Origin: Pseudomonadota bacterium
Lineage (GTDB): Bacteria > Pseudomonadota > Alphaproteobacteria > Caulobacterales > Caulobacteraceae
Direction of reading: 5' to 3'
Length of the DNA stretch: 31,733 bases
Assembly: GCA_023412655.1 (NCBI GenBank)
Contig: JAEYNH010000094.1
Location: 1-31,733, forward strand
The notes under the pieces were generated by a model. That model had not been told where the DNA came from. It saw only the letters and a list, made by a program, of their open reading frames with translations, and searched no databases. Made by a program: the position numbers and the translations under genes. Shown in pieces: positions 15,080 through 21,965 of the stretch (its first letter is position 1; the number at the start of each line of letters is the position of its first letter).

Positions 15080-15187
15080 GTTTCATACAATAGAGCCATC
15101 TCCCCTTTATTTTTCTATTTTTTCTCTTATCTACTGTATATTCTAAGAAAAGTAATAGAAAAGATGAAGGGAAGTATTGTATGAAAC
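15080..15187. repeat. AT-rich palindromic element, copy 2
   Basis: 108 bp bounded by GTTTCATACAATA (15080-15092) and TATTGTATGAAAC (15175-15187), a 13-bp exact inverted repeat. It lies 26 bp from copy 1 in the same orientation. The halves pair further (TTTTCTATT with AATAGAAAA). Both copies are preceded by GCGAGGG, so the direct repeat extends about 7 bp outside the left terminal repeat. No target-site duplication was recognised. Confidence 0.75.
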
Positions 15188-15553
15188 TACCCCGGCGAGC
15201 CCCTCACTCGGGGCGAGCCAGACGCAGATGCGCCCAGCCACTGCGGTAGCCACTCCCGGCGCACAGTCGGTGCTTCTGCCCGTGGCCCTTCGGATGGGCA
15301 GCCCTCGGCGTCGAGCCTGCTGGCCAGCGGCAGGGTGCTGTAGGCGCTCAGGATGACTCGGGACGGCCCGAACCCTATGCTCCGCTAGGGTGGTGGCCGC
15401 CCCCGTCTTTGTGGCTTTCGCGCCCCTTGTAGGGTCGCTGCGCGCAAGGCGCCCTTGGCCAGGTCTGCGAGCAGCCGAAGTCGGGGACAGAACCGGAGGA
15501 ACGCCCCCGGGGCGCACCTCCAGTGGCGCTCCCTGAGAGCGCCGGTCTGAACC
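15188..15553. other. Non-coding stretch with ACCCTA/TAGGGT motifs
   Basis: 366 bp between the paired AT-rich elements and the small gene at 15554. The frames across it are Arg/Pro-rich and look like chance GC-rich frames. It contains a GCCCC-TCACTC-GGGGC hairpin (15199-15214), and the motif ACCCTA or its complement at 15372, 15386, 15430 and 15551, the first two forming an inverted pair 8 bases apart. This could be a regulatory or RNA-coding region; no known family was recognised. Confidence 0.4.
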
Positions 15554-15874
15554 CTAGCCGCCGTCGCCGATCTCGGTCTCGTCGCCACGAGGCGTCAGGC
15601 CGGCATTCACGCGCTCGATCATCAGCATGACCAGCGCCATCTCCTGTGGCGGAAGCTGGCCGACGTCCTGGAAGTAGGCGTCGAGGCCCCAGAGGACCTG
15701 ATAGGCCTTCGGGGCGATCAGGTGCAGATCCGCGGGCTCCATGGTCAATTCCACGAAGGACGCGAGTTCGGCCGCCGCGTGCCACGCGAGCACCTCGAGC
15801 GAGGAGCGGCCCTCGTCGGCTTTATCCGCCCAGTACCGGCCGACGCCGCGGAGGACCTGTTTCACAGTCAGCAA
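15554..15874 (-). CDS. Small hypothetical protein
   Basis: A 106-residue acidic protein, MLTVKQVLRGVGRYW at the start and DETEIGDGG at the end. Its composition (balanced hydrophobic helices such as SSLEVLAWHAAAELASFVEL and PQEMALVMLMIERV) differs from the Arg-rich chance frames around it, which is why it is kept. It has no recognised domain, signal peptide or membrane segment, and is predicted all-helical. It is on the same strand as the other island genes, 198 bp from the end of the DUF262 gene. Function is unknown; a small island accessory or regulatory protein is possible. Confidence 0.55.
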   Translation of the reverse strand: MLTVKQVLRGVGRYWADKADEGRSSLEVLAWHAAAELASFVELTMEPADLHLIAPKAYQVLWGLDAYFQDVGQLPPQEMALVMLMIERVNAGLTPRGDETEIGDGG

Positions 15875-15884
15875 GGGTTCGTTT

Positions 15885-15937
15885 CCGTAGGTTGTTGATC
15901 CAAGCCCCTGAACATCAGGAGCTTTTGAAACCTACGG
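15885..15937. terminator. Hairpin with 9-bp arms upstream of the small hypothetical gene
   Basis: CCGTAGGTT (15885-15893) and AACCTACGG (15929-15937) are exact reverse complements, with an inner CCTG-AACAT-CAGG hairpin. GGGTTCG occurs just outside both arms as a short direct repeat. It lies between the DUF262 gene and the small gene, so it may be a terminator, an attenuator or a protein-binding site. Confidence 0.45.
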
Positions 15938-16072
15938 GGTTCGCGTCCTTGGATGCGGCGACGCGCCAGGAAGGGGCACGCCCTTTTGCCACGCCAGAAC
16001 GGCGTCTTAGCCGCGAGGGTCCGACATCCATCCCCAGGAAATTTTGCCGCGACGGGTGCTATCAGTCCCGGT

Positions 16073-17833
16073 TCAGCTCGCCGCCACGGCCGCCTCGGGT
16101 TCACGCCCGCCCCGCACGCGGTTGCAATAGCGGTGGGTCAGCCTCGCGTTGGCCGGGATCGTGCGCCCGCCACGCCAGTAGTGGAGGATGTGGTCCACTT
16201 CCGCATCATCCGGGGTGTGGATGTGCTGGCTGCAGATGGCGCAGGCGGGGTTCGCCTTGTGAAGGTCGACCTTCAGCTGGCGCGAGAAGTTGCGGGTCTC
16301 ATGCTGTGGGACCGAAACCAGGGCGTCGACCCGGCGCTTCCAGGCCTCGGCGCGGTAGCGGATGCGGTCGGGCTTGTCGGTCGTGCGACCGATGTAGTCC
16401 ACAAAGGTGGCGTCGTTGGTCAGCAGGTCGAGGAACTCCTCCCTTAGCGCATCGGCGATGGGGAGGATCTGGCGCCGTTCGTAGTAGCTGAACACGTAGA
16501 GGATGGTGTCCCAGAGCGCGACGTTCAGCTTGCCGGAGGTTTCCCAACGGCCCTGCGGCGTGGTGGCGTCGCCGGGGCTGTAGCGCCTGAAGGCGTGTGC
16601 GCCGAACACATCCCAGGCGCACTGCATCGCCTCGGAGAAGACGCGCTTCATCTCCGCGATCTTCTCGGGCGTGGCGTGCCGGTGCTCCTGCATCTCGTGG
16701 TTCATGAACTGCTTCATCGGCCCGCGGTAACGCAGGTGGGTGTTCCGCCACATGGCGAAGAACCGCAGGATCAGTTGGCGGTCCTGCATGCGCGCGTCGG
16801 GCGTCGTGTCGGCGCGGATCTTGAGGAGCAGGTCGTGCTCCGACAGCTCCTTCAGCATGTCGTTGTAGGAGCCGCGGTAGATGCAGTTCCGCAGCTCCAT
16901 GTCGTTGAGTTTGTCCGCCCCGGAGTTGAGGCGCTCGAAGACCTCGAACTTGAGGTCCGGGTTGGCCTCCTTCTGGATCAGGATCACCCGAAGGGTGTAG
17001 TCCTCGATGGCCACCTGATCCTCCGGCGGCAGATCCTGGAAGGTCTTGCCCCGCAGATCGGAGCGGACCCGCAGCTGGCCGAGACGAGCCGTCTCGCCGT
17101 TGGGGAAGCGCCCGTCGATGAAGGAGCGGATGGTGGTCAGGCGCTGCTGACCGTCCACGACCTCCCACGTGCCGTCGGGCAACTCCGCCACATAGATCAC
17201 CGGCAGGGGGATCTGCATGAGGATGGACTCGATGAGTAGGCTGGACTTGGAGCGCGACCAGACGAAATCCCGCTGAAACTCCGGCTGCAGGATCAACCGG
17301 CCTTTCCGAATGCGGCTGACCAGCGCGTCGACACTTTCGTCCCGGCTCTGCGTCAGAACCCGCTTCTGCTGCGGCTCGAGCACCAGGGCTTCATCGTCGT
17401 CGCTCTCGTCGATCGCGTCGGGGACAAGCGTTTCGTCCACGGTGGGTGTCTCCAGTTGCAGGCGGCGCAGGGTGTCGCCGAGTCGTTGGAAGTCGTGCTC
17501 GTCGCGCGCATATGCAAAGGCGGTCGGGCCGGTCTTGATGGCCGGCGAGCAGTTGGAGTTCTTCGGCGGCTGGGCCGGCGTGAGCTTGCCGCTCAGGAGG
17601 TCCAGTTCTCCAGTCGCGGCGAGTTGCCCGCCGCTTATCCACACCGTCGCTGCGCGACGGCTCTCGCGATGGAGATTGGCGGTGATCCCGCCGCGGTCAT
17701 GCCACTTGGCGACCTTCTTGGTGGAGGTGGGCTCGGGTGGCCCCAGAACCTCTGTGATCGCCGCCATCGCCGCGAGCACGACGGGCGGATCACCTTCGAA
17801 ATCTGCTACGCTCACCAAACGCACACTGACCAT
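16073..17833 (-). CDS. DUF262 (GmrSD/SspE-like) restriction protein with C-terminal HNH nuclease domain
   Basis: 586 residues counted from the ATG at 17833 (MVSVRLVSVADFEG); the frame extends to 17887 but that part is unlikely. The first 130 or so residues are an unrecognised domain, followed by an acidic linker (DESDDDEALVLEP). The DUF262 domain has its signatures: QPEFQRDFVWSRSKSSLLIESIL and VVDGQQRLTTIRSF (DGQQR near residue 225), the NTPase/ParB-like part. The C-terminus is an HNH nuclease (C-A-I-C, VDHILHYWRGG, LTHRYCNRVRGG) with the histidines and zinc cysteines present. DUF262 proteins include type IV restriction enzymes and phosphorothioate-linked SspE/BrxU, so nucleotide-dependent DNA cleavage is likely; the target modification is not known. 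No sulphur-modification or glucosyl-methyl gene is nearby. Confidence 0.85.
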   Translation of the reverse strand: MVSVRLVSVADFEGDPPVVLAAMAAITEVLGPPEPTSTKKVAKWHDRGGITANLHRESRRAATVWISGGQLAATGELDLLSGKLTPAQPPKNSNCSPAIKTGPTAFAYARDEHDFQRLGDTLRRLQLETPTVDETLVPDAIDESDDDEALVLEPQQKRVLTQSRDESVDALVSRIRKGRLILQPEFQRDFVWSRSKSSLLIESILMQIPLPVIYVAELPDGTWEVVDGQQRLTTIRSFIDGRFPNGETARLGQLRVRSDLRGKTFQDLPPEDQVAIEDYTLRVILIQKEANPDLKFEVFERLNSGADKLNDMELRNCIYRGSYNDMLKELSEHDLLLKIRADTTPDARMQDRQLILRFFAMWRNTHLRYRGPMKQFMNHEMQEHRHATPEKIAEMKRVFSEAMQCAWDVFGAHAFRRYSPGDATTPQGRWETSGKLNVALWDTILYVFSYYERRQILPIADALREEFLDLLTNDATFVDYIGRTTDKPDRIRYRAEAWKRRVDALVSVPQHETRNFSRQLKVDLHKANPACAICSQHIHTPDDAEVDHILHYWRGGRTIPANARLTHRYCNRVRGGREPEAAVAAS

Positions 17834-17911
17834 TATACGCAAGCTGTTGGTAGGATGGATCGGCGGGGGAGTCGAGCGACACGCCACAGTTGTGACGCTT
17901 GGCGGATACGT

Positions 17912-17925
17912 CGCTGTTGACAGCG
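17912..17925. promoter_or_regulatory. Palindrome CGCTGT-TG-ACAGCG upstream of the DUF262 gene
   Basis: An exact 6-bp inverted repeat with a 2-base centre, about 80-90 bp before the DUF262 start and inside the 142-bp space after the nuclease gene. It is a candidate operator for a defence-gene repressor or simply a hairpin at the nuclease gene end. Confidence 0.3.
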
Positions 17926-17975
17926 TCGCCGCACCGGCAGTCGGGCTCAGCCACGCCCCGCTCCGCCAGCCGTCT

Positions 17976-19190
17976 CTACTGCCCCTGATAGTCCGCCGCG
18001 GCCGAGCGAACGCGCGGCCTCAGTACATTGATGAAGGTGTTGGTCCTTTCGGTCAGCCAGTCGAAGGCCCGGGCGCGGACGGCGGGGTCGTCCAGGTTGC
18101 CTGGGCGCAGGGCGTCACCGATCACGGGCACGCCGTCCTTCTCGGTCATGGTGGCCGTGCCGCCGAGCAGCGGGCCCACGGTGGTCCAGTCCTCGCCGAT
18201 CACCCTGCGAGCGTATTCGCCCGCGCTGTCGCGGTGGGAGGACAGGAACAGCCCCACCTCGTTCTTGGCCATGTTGCGATAGACGGTGAGCCAGCTCGTT
18301 CCACTGGGCGCGGGCAGGGTGAAGGTGATGTAGCCCTGCCGGGGCGCACGCCCCACCTGCTGCTCCGGGTCGTCGAGACGCAGGCGCTTCAGGAACTCGG
18401 TCCAGAAGGCTTGGCGCGCGTCGCCCAGGGCCGCGGTCTCCGGGTCGATCTGGGCCTCGGCGGCGGCGGCCGTCTCCTCGTCCTGCACGGCGTGGCCGTC
18501 CGGGGCGGGCACGGCCGGACGGGGGATGACGTGGGGATGGCCCAGGACGCGGGGCGCCCCGATCCGCCCGCCGTCCGGCAGCTCGTAGATCGGCAGCTCG
18601 ACGAGGCCCTGGGAGAAGTGCAGGCCGGCGGGGGCCTGGAGGTATTCGGCGATAGCCTCGACCCGCTCGCGAATGCCGTCTCCCACGAGCAGCAGGAGGA
18701 ACCGCCCCCGGCGCAGGTTGGCGGTCAGGTTGTCGTTGAACTCGGTCTCGTCGACCATCGGATCGGCGGCGCGGACGATGTCGAGAAGGGCGGAGGGACC
18801 GCGGCCCAGTCGCTTCGCCACCTCCCGCTGAAGATCGGAGACGGTGAAGCGCGCCAATTCCTTGGCGTAGTCGAGGATCTGGCCGACGACCTCGCGCCGC
18901 GCCTCGGCGTTGCGCCACAGCTTGCATTCCACCAGCACCGGCAGGCCGGAGGGCGTGACGAGGAAGTTGTCGATGGGACCAGCCGGTGTCTCCAACTCCC
19001 GGCAGACGGCGACGGCGCCTTTGAAGATCGGGTCGATCTCGCCGATGGGCAGGATCGAGGGGTGCTCGTGGACGAGGGCCTGGATGTAGTCCTCCAGCAC
19101 CCCGCCGGCGCCGGTCTGCGAGACGGCGACCAGCGCCGAGGCCCGGCCGGACGCGGGGATATGGACCGGCGTGGCGTGCTGTCGGGCCAT
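17976..19190 (-). CDS. PD-(D/E)XK nuclease family protein, full-length copy
   Basis: A 404-residue protein. The N-terminal third holds a PD-(D/E)XK core: Asp74 in GPIDNFLVTPSG, Glu88-x-Lys90 in LPVLVECKLW, and a following helix with REVVGQILDYAKE (Gln104). This is the arrangement of DUF91/DUF4268-like stand-alone endonucleases. The C-terminal part (WTEFLKRL, PSGTSWLTVYRNMAKNEVGLFLSS, WLTERTNTFINVLRPRV) resembles the DUF4268-like C-terminal domain of such proteins. It is the last gene of the extended RM operon, 3 bp after the membrane protein gene. A truncated paralogue is at 20797-21201. DNA cleavage is likely; specificity is unknown. Confidence 0.8.
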   Translation of the reverse strand: MARQHATPVHIPASGRASALVAVSQTGAGGVLEDYIQALVHEHPSILPIGEIDPIFKGAVAVCRELETPAGPIDNFLVTPSGLPVLVECKLWRNAEARREVVGQILDYAKELARFTVSDLQREVAKRLGRGPSALLDIVRAADPMVDETEFNDNLTANLRRGRFLLLLVGDGIRERVEAIAEYLQAPAGLHFSQGLVELPIYELPDGGRIGAPRVLGHPHVIPRPAVPAPDGHAVQDEETAAAAEAQIDPETAALGDARQAFWTEFLKRLRLDDPEQQVGRAPRQGYITFTLPAPSGTSWLTVYRNMAKNEVGLFLSSHRDSAGEYARRVIGEDWTTVGPLLGGTATMTEKDGVPVIGDALRPGNLDDPAVRARAFDWLTERTNTFINVLRPRVRSAAADYQGQ

Positions 19191-19193
19191 TCC

Positions 19194-19802
19194 CTAGCTC
19201 CGCGCGAACATCGAGGACGGATCCATGTGCTCGGGGTCCAGCTCGATGCGCCAGGTGGTGGGGTCTGGGTTCAGCTCCTCGCCGGTCGCGTCTTCAGGCA
19301 TGCGCTTCACAGACGGGCCCATCTCGGCCTGTAGCTCGCTCACGAAGCGCCCCCGGGCCGTCCAGACATGCTGGCGCAGGTTTGCGCCGGATGTTTCTCC
19401 GTGAGTCGCGAGATACCGTGCGACGTAGTGAGCCCGCAGGACTTCATCGAGGATCGCTGGACGAAAACCAGAGAAGGCCCGCAGCGCGTGTGACTTGGCG
19501 GGAGCGGCGCTATGGCCCACGTTTGAAAAGAACAGGCGGCCCTGGTCCACAAGGGCTGATGAGGTCCAGGCCAGGGTCTCAACGCGCGCGCAATCGAACT
19601 TCCCGGAAGCGTCGTTGATCGGTGCGCAGTGGCGTTCAAGTTCCGCCATCAGCGAGATGCACTCCTTGCCCCAGCTCAGTAGCTCGGCGTCGCGCTGGCG
19701 CACCTCATGCTGGTGGCTGATGCGCCACTGGACGTAGGCAAGTAGTGCAACGGCGAGACTGACTGCGGCGCCTACGAAAGCGCCAAGCAACTCGATGTCC
19801 AT
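19194..19802 (-). CDS. N-terminally anchored membrane protein, unknown function
   Basis: A 202-residue protein with one hydrophobic segment (LLGAFVGAAVSLAVALLAYVQW, residues about 5-26), then a charged helical cytoplasmic region (HQHEVRQRDAELLSWGKECISLMAELERH). The remaining part has no recognised domain. The topology is probably a single-pass N-terminal anchor followed by a coiled, soluble body, a layout common for small membrane effectors in defence islands. It sits between the HNH gene (20 bp) and the full nuclease (3 bp), so it is almost certainly co-transcribed with them. Function unknown. Confidence 0.65.
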   Translation of the reverse strand: MDIELLGAFVGAAVSLAVALLAYVQWRISHQHEVRQRDAELLSWGKECISLMAELERHCAPINDASGKFDCARVETLAWTSSALVDQGRLFFSNVGHSAAPAKSHALRAFSGFRPAILDEVLRAHYVARYLATHGETSGANLRQHVWTARGRFVSELQAEMGPSVKRMPEDATGEELNPDPTTWRIELDPEHMDPSSMFARS

Positions 19803-19822
19803 TCTGCCCCCCCCTTCTGGCC

Positions 19823-20800
19823 CTAGAAGACCGATGATCGAACCAGCCCAATCAGCCGGCGGAATTCGTCATCGCGGCCATTGTTCTTCCACCGGTTCAC
19901 GAAGCGGCAGACCACCTGGAGGTTGCCCGCCTCATAGTGGCCATCGCTGTCGATCCGGTCGAGCGAGCAAAGCAGCTCCTTATCGTCCTCATCGCCGTGG
20001 AACTGGAGCTTGATGCCGGTGATCGCGCATAGCCCTTCCTGCGCCTCGATCAGGTTGTCGATGTACCGCTCCAGGTCCTGGAGGTGGAAGCGCAGCTCCT
20101 TGTTCTTGAGGGTGCGGGTGACCTCCTGCCCGTTTGCTCCGGCGACCGTATCGCGGGCAGTCATGGCCATGATCGCAACCGACTTCTGTCGCGGATTGAA
20201 GGTGACGCCGGCGCTGCGTCTGGCGCGCTCAGCCTTCGCCTGCCACGGGCGAGAGTTGTGCCACGGCGACAGGTCATCACCGTTGATCAGCGCCAGCGCG
20301 TAGGCGGCATTGTCCTCAGACAACTGCTGGAGCGTACCCTCAGTGAACAGGAACTCACGCGCCTTGGGATGAAGCCCGCTCCATGAAAGAGCGCCGCCAC
20401 GGCGGTCGCAATCCGACCAGGGTTCAGCCGGCTTGTGGATCTCGAAAACGGTGGGGCCGTGCCGTACGGGGTCGAACGAGGGTTGCTCTTCGATGATGAC
20501 GTCGTCCGACTTGGACGTTGTCCACCACAACTGCTCCTTCTCCCGGTGAACCCATATGTCGCCGGCCGTATTGCTGATCACGTCCGCGAGGCCGAACCAA
20601 CGCGAGGCCACGGGGCGGGTGGGAAACTCGCCGCGGACCGTCTTCTTGTGAGCGATGGCGTACTCGACGTAGCCCTGCCGGTCCCGCGCCAGCCAGAACG
20701 GATGGACGTCCAGGTCGTCGATGGTCGCGATCGTCGAGCGCTCAAGGCACTTGGGCCATAGGTAGTTCTGCTGGCCGAAGTTCGCGATGAAGACCTTCAC
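19823..20800 (-). CDS. HNH endonuclease-domain protein
   Basis: A 325-residue protein starting at a GTG whose last bases overlap the stop of the chimeric nuclease gene (GTGA). The N-terminal 200 residues have no recognised domain, though the first 90 or so (MKVFIANFGQQNYLWPKCLER) look like a substrate- or nucleic-acid-binding module. The C-terminal part is HNH-like: CAITGIKLQFHG, LLCSLDRIDSDGHYEAGNLQVVCRFVNRWKNN, the 'LDRIDS-x-x-x-Y-x-x-x-N-x-Q-x-V-C' pattern of this nuclease subfamily. A Cys-based zinc site is only partial. It is in the RM operon, and DNA nicking or cleavage is inferred from the domain. Confidence 0.75.
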   Translation of the reverse strand: MKVFIANFGQQNYLWPKCLERSTIATIDDLDVHPFWLARDRQGYVEYAIAHKKTVRGEFPTRPVASRWFGLADVISNTAGDIWVHREKEQLWWTTSKSDDVIIEEQPSFDPVRHGPTVFEIHKPAEPWSDCDRRGGALSWSGLHPKAREFLFTEGTLQQLSEDNAAYALALINGDDLSPWHNSRPWQAKAERARRSAGVTFNPRQKSVAIMAMTARDTVAGANGQEVTRTLKNKELRFHLQDLERYIDNLIEAQEGLCAITGIKLQFHGDEDDKELLCSLDRIDSDGHYEAGNLQVVCRFVNRWKNNGRDDEFRRLIGLVRSSVF

Positions 20801-21201
20801 GCAACGGCCTCATCGACGGCTGCCCGCCGCCCCCGACGTCCCCCGGCGGGCGCGGCGGCGCGTTCGGCGCGGATGCGGTCGAGGATCTGGCCGACGACCT
20901 CGCGCCGGGCCTCGGCGTTCCGCCACAGCTTGCACTCCACGAGCACCGGCAAGCCGGAGGGCGTCACGAGAAAGTTGTCGACGGAGCCGGCGGGTGGCAG
21001 CGCCAGTTCCCGGCAGACAGCGACGGCCCCCTTGAAGACCGGGTCGATCTCGGCAATGGGCAGGATCGAGGGGTGCTCGTGAACGAGGGCCTGGATGTAG
21101 TCTTCCAGCACCCCGCCCGCGCCGGTCTGCGAAACGGCGACCAGCGGCATGGCCGGGCCGGACAGGGGGATGTGGACTGGCGTCGCGTGCTGTCGGGCCA
21201 T
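20797..21201 (-). CDS. Truncated PD-(D/E)XK nuclease fused to the hsdS 3' end (chimera)
   Basis: 134 residues. Residues 1-107 are a close copy of the N-terminus of the nuclease at 17976-19190, with the core Asp75, Glu89 and Lys91 (VDNFLVT, VECKLW) intact. After GQILD the sequence switches to RIRAERAAAPAGGRRGRRAA, which is the last segment of the HsdS protein at 21962-23467. The switch falls in the shared bases GTCGAGGA (20878-20885 here, 18870-18877 in the full nuclease, 22025-22032 in hsdS). The frame remains open and the catalytic core is kept, so it could still be a small nuclease or may be a decayed relic. It overlaps the HNH gene by 4 bp. Confidence 0.8.
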   Translation of the reverse strand: MARQHATPVHIPLSGPAMPLVAVSQTGAGGVLEDYIQALVHEHPSILPIAEIDPVFKGAVAVCRELALPPAGSVDNFLVTPSGLPVLVECKLWRNAEARREVVGQILDRIRAERAAAPAGGRRGRRAAVDEAVA

Positions 21202-21234
21202 CGGTCGGTTCGCCTCTGATGTAGCTGGCCCGCT

Positions 21235-21573
21235 CTAGGCGCGGCGACGAGCGATCGAGCCGACCGCAGATGCAAGGCCTCCGCCGAGCATGAAGACCGC
21301 TGTCAGCGCCACGCCTGGAAAGGCAACGAGACCCGCTTGCCACCAAGCCCAATCCCAGCCCCGCCACATGCCGTAGAAGGCGATGGCACAAATCACCAGC
21401 GAACCCAGGTCCCGGAGGATCAGCCACAGCGCCAGGAGCACCACCAGCGACCGGCCAAAGCCCCAGCCGAACCACGCTTCCGTCCCCTTGAAAAAGGCCG
21501 GGACCATCACGAACAGCAACGCGATGCTGAGCAGCAGCCAAAGGGGCGTCAGCAAGCCCGATATGCGATCCAT
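21235..21573 (-). CDS. Small multi-pass membrane protein
   Basis: A 112-residue, strongly hydrophobic protein with about three transmembrane helices (LTPLWLLLSIALLFVMVPAFF, SLVVLLALWLILRDLGSLVICAIAFYG, WWQAGLVAFPGVALTAVFMLGGGLA) and a positively charged C-terminus (ARRRA), which fits an inside C-end. No known family was recognised. It is located 53 bp after the DUF6804-like gene and 33 bp before the chimeric nuclease. It is likely part of the same transcript as the RM genes; the function is unknown, and a membrane-acting effector or anchor is possible. Confidence 0.65.
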   Translation of the reverse strand: MDRISGLLTPLWLLLSIALLFVMVPAFFKGTEAWFGWGFGRSLVVLLALWLILRDLGSLVICAIAFYGMWRGWDWAWWQAGLVAFPGVALTAVFMLGGGLASAVGSIARRRA

Positions 21574-21626
21574 CCCCGCCCCCTATGCCCCAATGGGGTG
21601 GATCACGCCGCCACAACGTAAGCGTG

Positions 21627-21965
21627 TCAAGCGCCTCGGTGGCGACCGAACCAGCCCAGAACGCCGTACGGCAGGGCCGAGGCGAGGTTGATCACGCTCC
21701 AGACCTCGCGGTCGAAATGGACGCGGAACACGGGATTGTAGAGGATCGCGAGGCCCACGAAGGCCCAGCCCAGCCAGGCCTGCCGCCCGGCGCTGAGCAG
21801 GATATAGGCGCAGTAGACGGCGCTGGCGCACACCACCAGACGCAGAAGCCCGTAGAAGCCGTAGGGCCAGGGGCCGATGGCGACGACGAGGAGGACCAGC
21901 GGAACCGCCCAGACCGGCGCTGGAATGGCCCTGACTGGCCGCGCTGGAGGCTCGGGAGGCGTCAT
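21627..21965 (-). CDS. DUF6804-like small membrane protein
   Basis: A 112-residue protein with about four hydrophobic segments (VWAVPLVLLVVAIGPWPYGFYGLLRLVVCASAVYCAYILL is the first pair; key motif YGFYGLLR-VVC). Then come LGWAFVGLAILYNPVFRVHFDREVWSVINLASALPYG, matching the 'NP...W-x-x-I' pattern I associate with DUF6804. Its ATG overlaps the hsdS stop (ATGA), so it is translationally coupled to the RM specificity gene. Small membrane proteins of this type occur next to restriction genes, but no role has been shown to my knowledge. The family call is from memory of the motif and moderately sure. Confidence 0.65.
   Translation of the reverse strand: MTPPEPPARPVRAIPAPVWAVPLVLLVVAIGPWPYGFYGLLRLVVCASAVYCAYILLSAGRQAWLGWAFVGLAILYNPVFRVHFDREVWSVINLASALPYGVLGWFGRHRGA

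Noticed and set aside
14945..15187. A CRISPR array
   Set aside because: There are only two long units with terminal inverted repeats, not short repeats with unique equal-length spacers, and no cas genes are present.
14945..15187. Type III toxin-antitoxin RNA or a retron ncRNA
   Set aside because: There is no reverse transcriptase or ToxN-like gene nearby, and the repeat layout does not match either.
15143..15517. 124-codon minus-strand frame between the AT-rich elements and the small gene
   Set aside because: It is Arg/Pro/Ala-rich, has no plausible start context, and ends inside the palindromic repeat. No similarity is visible.
17310..19334. Long plus-strand open frame of 674 codons
   Set aside because: It runs antisense through the DUF262 and nuclease genes. 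No domain is recognisable.
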